Positions 61,463-64,000 of a stretch of DNA of 64,000 nucleotides are shown one piece after another. The DNA comes from Rhodanobacter denitrificans. GTDB lineage: Bacteria > Pseudomonadota > Gammaproteobacteria > Xanthomonadales > Rhodanobacteraceae. The stretch covers positions 27,674 through 91,673 of the forward strand of contig JAFIHF010000023.1 in assembly GCA_017848855.1 (NCBI GenBank), given 5' to 3'. Position 1 is the stretch's first letter. The number at the start of each line of letters is the position of its first letter. The translations under genes and the position numbers were made by a program. Under the pieces are notes generated by a model. That model was not told the origin of the DNA, searched no databases, and saw nothing but the letters and a program-made list of their open reading frames with translations.

Positions 61463-63478
61463 CGAAATCTGAGATGCGTTGATGTTGTCCGCTGTAGCCG
61501 CTGCGCCGATGGCCAGCTTTCCGGCCAACGCTGAGCCAAGCGAGGCCGCAAAGCTGCCGGTCAGATGCTGATTGTCCCGGAACACCACCAGTCCGTTTAG
61601 CTCTGCCGAGCACACACCATCCGGGCAGACATGCGCATTCAAGTCCAGCATGCTGGCGTTGGCGAAGCGATTCGCCGCCTCACCCAGCCATCGGTACACC
61701 TGATCCGCGTGCGGGTCATCCGCCGGTGCACGGCAAGCATGTTGCAGGCCAAACCACGCTGGTCGTCCCTCGTGCTCCGCCAGGCAATCCGGACCATCGA
61801 ACGGCAGGTGCGGCGTATCGCGCAACAGATAGACATGTCCAGTTACCGAACCAAGTACATCAAGCACTCTCGTCGTGCCATCTATCCACTGCGCCTTTGA
61901 GAACTTGTATCCGCCGCCACCCACAGTCCCCAGCAGCACCACGTCGGGCTTGAGCCTGGCGACCTGCGCCAAGGCCTGTGCGCGCCAGCTTGCGCACACG
62001 GTGTATTCCTTGCCGATGCGCTCGTAGAAGAACGGCTCGTCCACCATCGGGCAGGACGACTTGGTGAGCACCAGCAGGCGCCAGCCCGGCCGATCGAATG
62101 CCTTGGCGACGGCGGGAAACCACTGCCCGGCGTGGCTGTCGCCCATCAGCACGGCGGTATGCGCCGCGTCGGCCGGCCCGAAGGCACAGATACGCACCCG
62201 ATCGCTGTGGTACCAGTCGTCGCAGCCCATGCCGTAGATCGCCGGTGCATCGCCATGTGCCATGGCGTAACGCTGCATGGCAGGCAATCGCATCCGTTCG
62301 ACGGCACGGTTGTTCCAGCCCACGCACAGGCTGTTGGCCAGCAGCATCAGTGCCAAGGCACCGAAGACCGCCATGCGCGGGCGCGCCAGCCACTGTCGCC
62401 GGTTGCGGATCGGCGACTCGATCAACCGGCACGACAGCCAAGCCAGCGTCAGCGACAGCAACACCCAGGCAAAGCGATACAGCGGCGCGTCCGAGCCCGT
62501 GATGGCATGACCGAGCAGCAGGATCGGCCAATGCCACAGATACCACGAATAGGAGATGCCACCGATCCACTGCAAGGGCCGCCACGACAACAGCCGCGCC
62601 ACGCCAACCGGCTGCGCGGCCACAGAGCCTGCAGCAACGACGGCGACGGCGCCCAGGGTAGGCAGCAACGCGTAGCCACCCGGATAGGGAATGTCCGCGC
62701 TGAACAACACGCCGGCCAAGGCGATCAGCGCCAACCCCAGCCAGCCGATGGCACGCAGCGCCCCCGCATGGCGCTCCCGCCATGATGTGCCCCTCGTCGC
62801 CCCGGGCACCTTGAAATAGAGCCATACCAGCGCGCCGGCGGCGAACTGCCAGGCGCGCAGTGGCATCATGTAGAAGGCCAGCTGCGGCGCCTTGTAGCTC
62901 AGCCACGCGCACGCCGCGAAGCTGGCCATCGCCACCACGAACATGCCGGCCTTCAGGCGTGCCACACCACGTTCGCCATCCCGACCGAGCAGCCACACCA
63001 GCAGCGCCGGCCAGATCAGGTAGAACTACTCCTCCACGCCCAGCGACCAGGTGTGCAGGAACAGATTCGTTTCGGTGCCGGGAGCGAAATAGTCCAGCCG
63101 CGCGAAGGCGAAATGGATGTTGCTCAGCCACAACGCCGCCATCGCCGCCGCGGACGACTGCTCGCGCTGCTCCGCCGGCGCCAACAGCAACGCAGCCAGC
63201 GCGCCGACGACCAGCAGCATCACCAGCAGGGCCGGCAACAGGCGTCGAAGGCGGCGCACGTAGAACTCCGCGAAACGCAGCCGCCCGGTATCCGACACCT
63301 CCTGCACCAGCAAGCCGGTGATCAGAAATCCGGACAGCACGAAGAACACATCCACACCGACGAAGCCGCCGCGCAGCCATGGCACGCCGGCATGCACCGC
63401 CACCACCAGCAGGATGGCCACGGCGCGCAGGCCCTCCAGATCGGCCCGGTAACCCAGTCGGTAATCGTGTCCCTTCAT
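61454..63478 (-). pseudogene. O-antigen acetylase-like acyltransferase (AT3 + SGNH), interrupted by an amber codon
   Basis: From ATG 63478 (GAGGAATCG upstream) the frame gives an acyltransferase-3 start: GYRADLEGLRAVAILLVVAV with HAG, DVFFVLSGFLITGLL, FYVRRLRRLLPALL and HTWSLGVEE. An in-frame TAG (63026-63028 on the plus strand as CTA) then replaces the Gln of the conserved EEQFYLIWPALL. The same frame runs on for another ~520 codons through more membrane helices (SYSWYLWHWPILLLGH) to a C-terminal SGNH domain (VLMGDSHAGQWFP). Without the stop the protein would be 674 aa. It may be a recent nonsense mutation, or an error in the sequence. Confidence 0.85.
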
Positions 63479-63637
63479 CGATTCCTCGCCCCTGTCCTGT
63501 TCTGAATATCGCCACGGGATAGTACAGGGCAGCAATCGCCACCGAATCGCTCGCCGCGCGAAACGTGCCGCAATCGACGGTTGCACAAAACCTCGACGGC
63601 ATTGCCCCCATACGCAGCGGGGCGGCATCATGCCGGC

Positions 63638-64000
63638 ATGCCCACCTCCCCCTCCGCCACAATCGCCCCGACCGACACCCGCACGGTGGTCAACTGCGTC
63701 GCCTACCGCAACGACGGCCGGCGCATCGGCGATGTGGGCATCGACGCGATCAGCGAGGTGCTGAAGGAGCCGGACACCTTCGTGTGGGTGGGCCTGCACG
63801 AACCGGACGAAGCCCTGCTGGCGAAGCTGCAGGAGGAGTTCGACCTGCACGATCTCGCGATCGAGGACGCGCGCAGCGCGCACCAGCGCACCAAGATCGA
63901 GGCCTATGGCGACTCGCTGTTCATCGTGGTGCAGACCGCCCAGCTCACCGGCGGCCACATCGCGTTCGGCGAGACGCACATCTTCCTCGGCCCACGCTAC
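63638..64000 (+). CDS. corA: CorA-family magnesium/cobalt transporter, 5' part
   Basis: 121 codons are visible before the window ends. The N-terminal cytosolic domain is recognisable: VVNCVAYRNDGRRIGDVGID, PDTFVWVGLHEPDEALLAKL, and FDLHDLAIEDARSAHQRTKI then EAYGDSLFIVVQT. The membrane helices and the GMN motif lie beyond the edge, so the Mg selectivity cannot be confirmed. The start ATG 63638 has no strong ribosome site. It is divergent from the acyltransferase pseudogene. Confidence 0.88.
   Translation, partial: MPTSPSATIAPTDTRTVVNCVAYRNDGRRIGDVGIDAISEVLKEPDTFVWVGLHEPDEALLAKLQEEFDLHDLAIEDARSAHQRTKIEAYGDSLFIVVQTAQLTGGHIAFGETHIFLGPRY

Noticed and set aside
63026-63028. Recoding of TAG as an unusual amino acid (e.g. 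pyrrolysine)
   Set aside because: The family has a plain Gln at this place, one base change explains it, and nothing suggests a recoding system. Mutation or sequence error is far simpler.
1-64000. Prophage, integron or insertion sequence carrying the accessory genes
   Set aside because: No integrase, transposase, att-like direct repeats or tRNA gene was found near the TIR/SLOG block or elsewhere; only short non-coding repeats are present.

Overview
The window is high-GC (roughly 68-70% by eye), densely packed chromosomal DNA from a gammaproteobacterium of the order Xanthomonadales (Lysobacterales), most likely Rhodanobacteraceae (Rhodanobacter/Dyella type). I infer this from protein character and from gene orders typical of that group: map-glnD-dapD-(ArsC-like)-dapE opposite rpsB-tsf, petABC-sspA-sspB, and miaB-phoH-ybeY-corC. 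No rRNA, tRNA, integrase, transposase or CRISPR array was seen.

Layout. 1-3.4 kb: a partial SRPBCC protein and a NarL-type two-component pair. 3.5-7.7 kb: GNAT enzyme, minCDE, a small HExxH protein and a GT9 glycosyltransferase. 7.9-14.1 kb: DUF885 peptidase-like protein, DUF2235 hydrolase, a fluoride riboswitch-like leader before crcB with a DUF190 gene and cfa, and a proline-iminopeptidase-like hydrolase. 14.6-21.7 kb: parC, a small secreted protein, a split lipoate-protein ligase and an active/inactive M16 protease pair. 21.8-23.6 kb: two overlapping NUDIX genes and a phosphodiester-glycosidase lipoprotein. 23.6-28.7 kb: an accessory block with a TIR-TM-TPR protein, two small unknown proteins ending in the same motif, and a SLOG-like protein with four predicted membrane helices. 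29.0-40.7 kb, minus strand: DUF3224, MBL/beta-CASP nuclease, S9 peptidase, dapE, VIT-family protein, ArsC-like, dapD, glnD, map. 41-43 kb: rpsB-tsf. 43.2-48.4 kb: purEK, Trm112-like, DUF1631 and nadC. 48.6-53.1 kb: DUF3301, sspB/sspA and the bc1 complex. 53.3-61.5 kb: DegS-like protease, lytic transglycosylase, miaB-phoH-ybeY-corC and a DUF4105 protein. 61.4-63.5 kb: an acyltransferase gene broken by an in-frame amber codon. From 63.6 kb: the start of a CorA transporter.

The spaces between genes are crowded with repeats. One family has GTAGGAGCGCACC/GGTGCGCTCCTAC arms and another has GTCGGG..CCCGAC arms. There are also heptamer tandem repeats, a 221-bp MITE-like element touching the dapD stop codon, hairpin-rich elements, and an inverted pair of terminator-bearing elements between tsf and purK. 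Four genes take their TAG stop codon from such a repeat. dapE appears to carry a 63-bp in-frame palindromic insertion.

The best candidate for an undescribed system is 23.6-28.7 kb. A predicted TIR NADase and a SLOG-type nucleotide sensor fused to membrane helices lie on one strand with two small proteins that share a C-terminal PSIKNT motif. A perfect CRP/Clp-type palindrome and a run of ten G lie upstream. The logic resembles Thoeris-like signalling (a TIR makes a nucleotide that a SLOG effector reads), but the parts differ from the Thoeris types I know.
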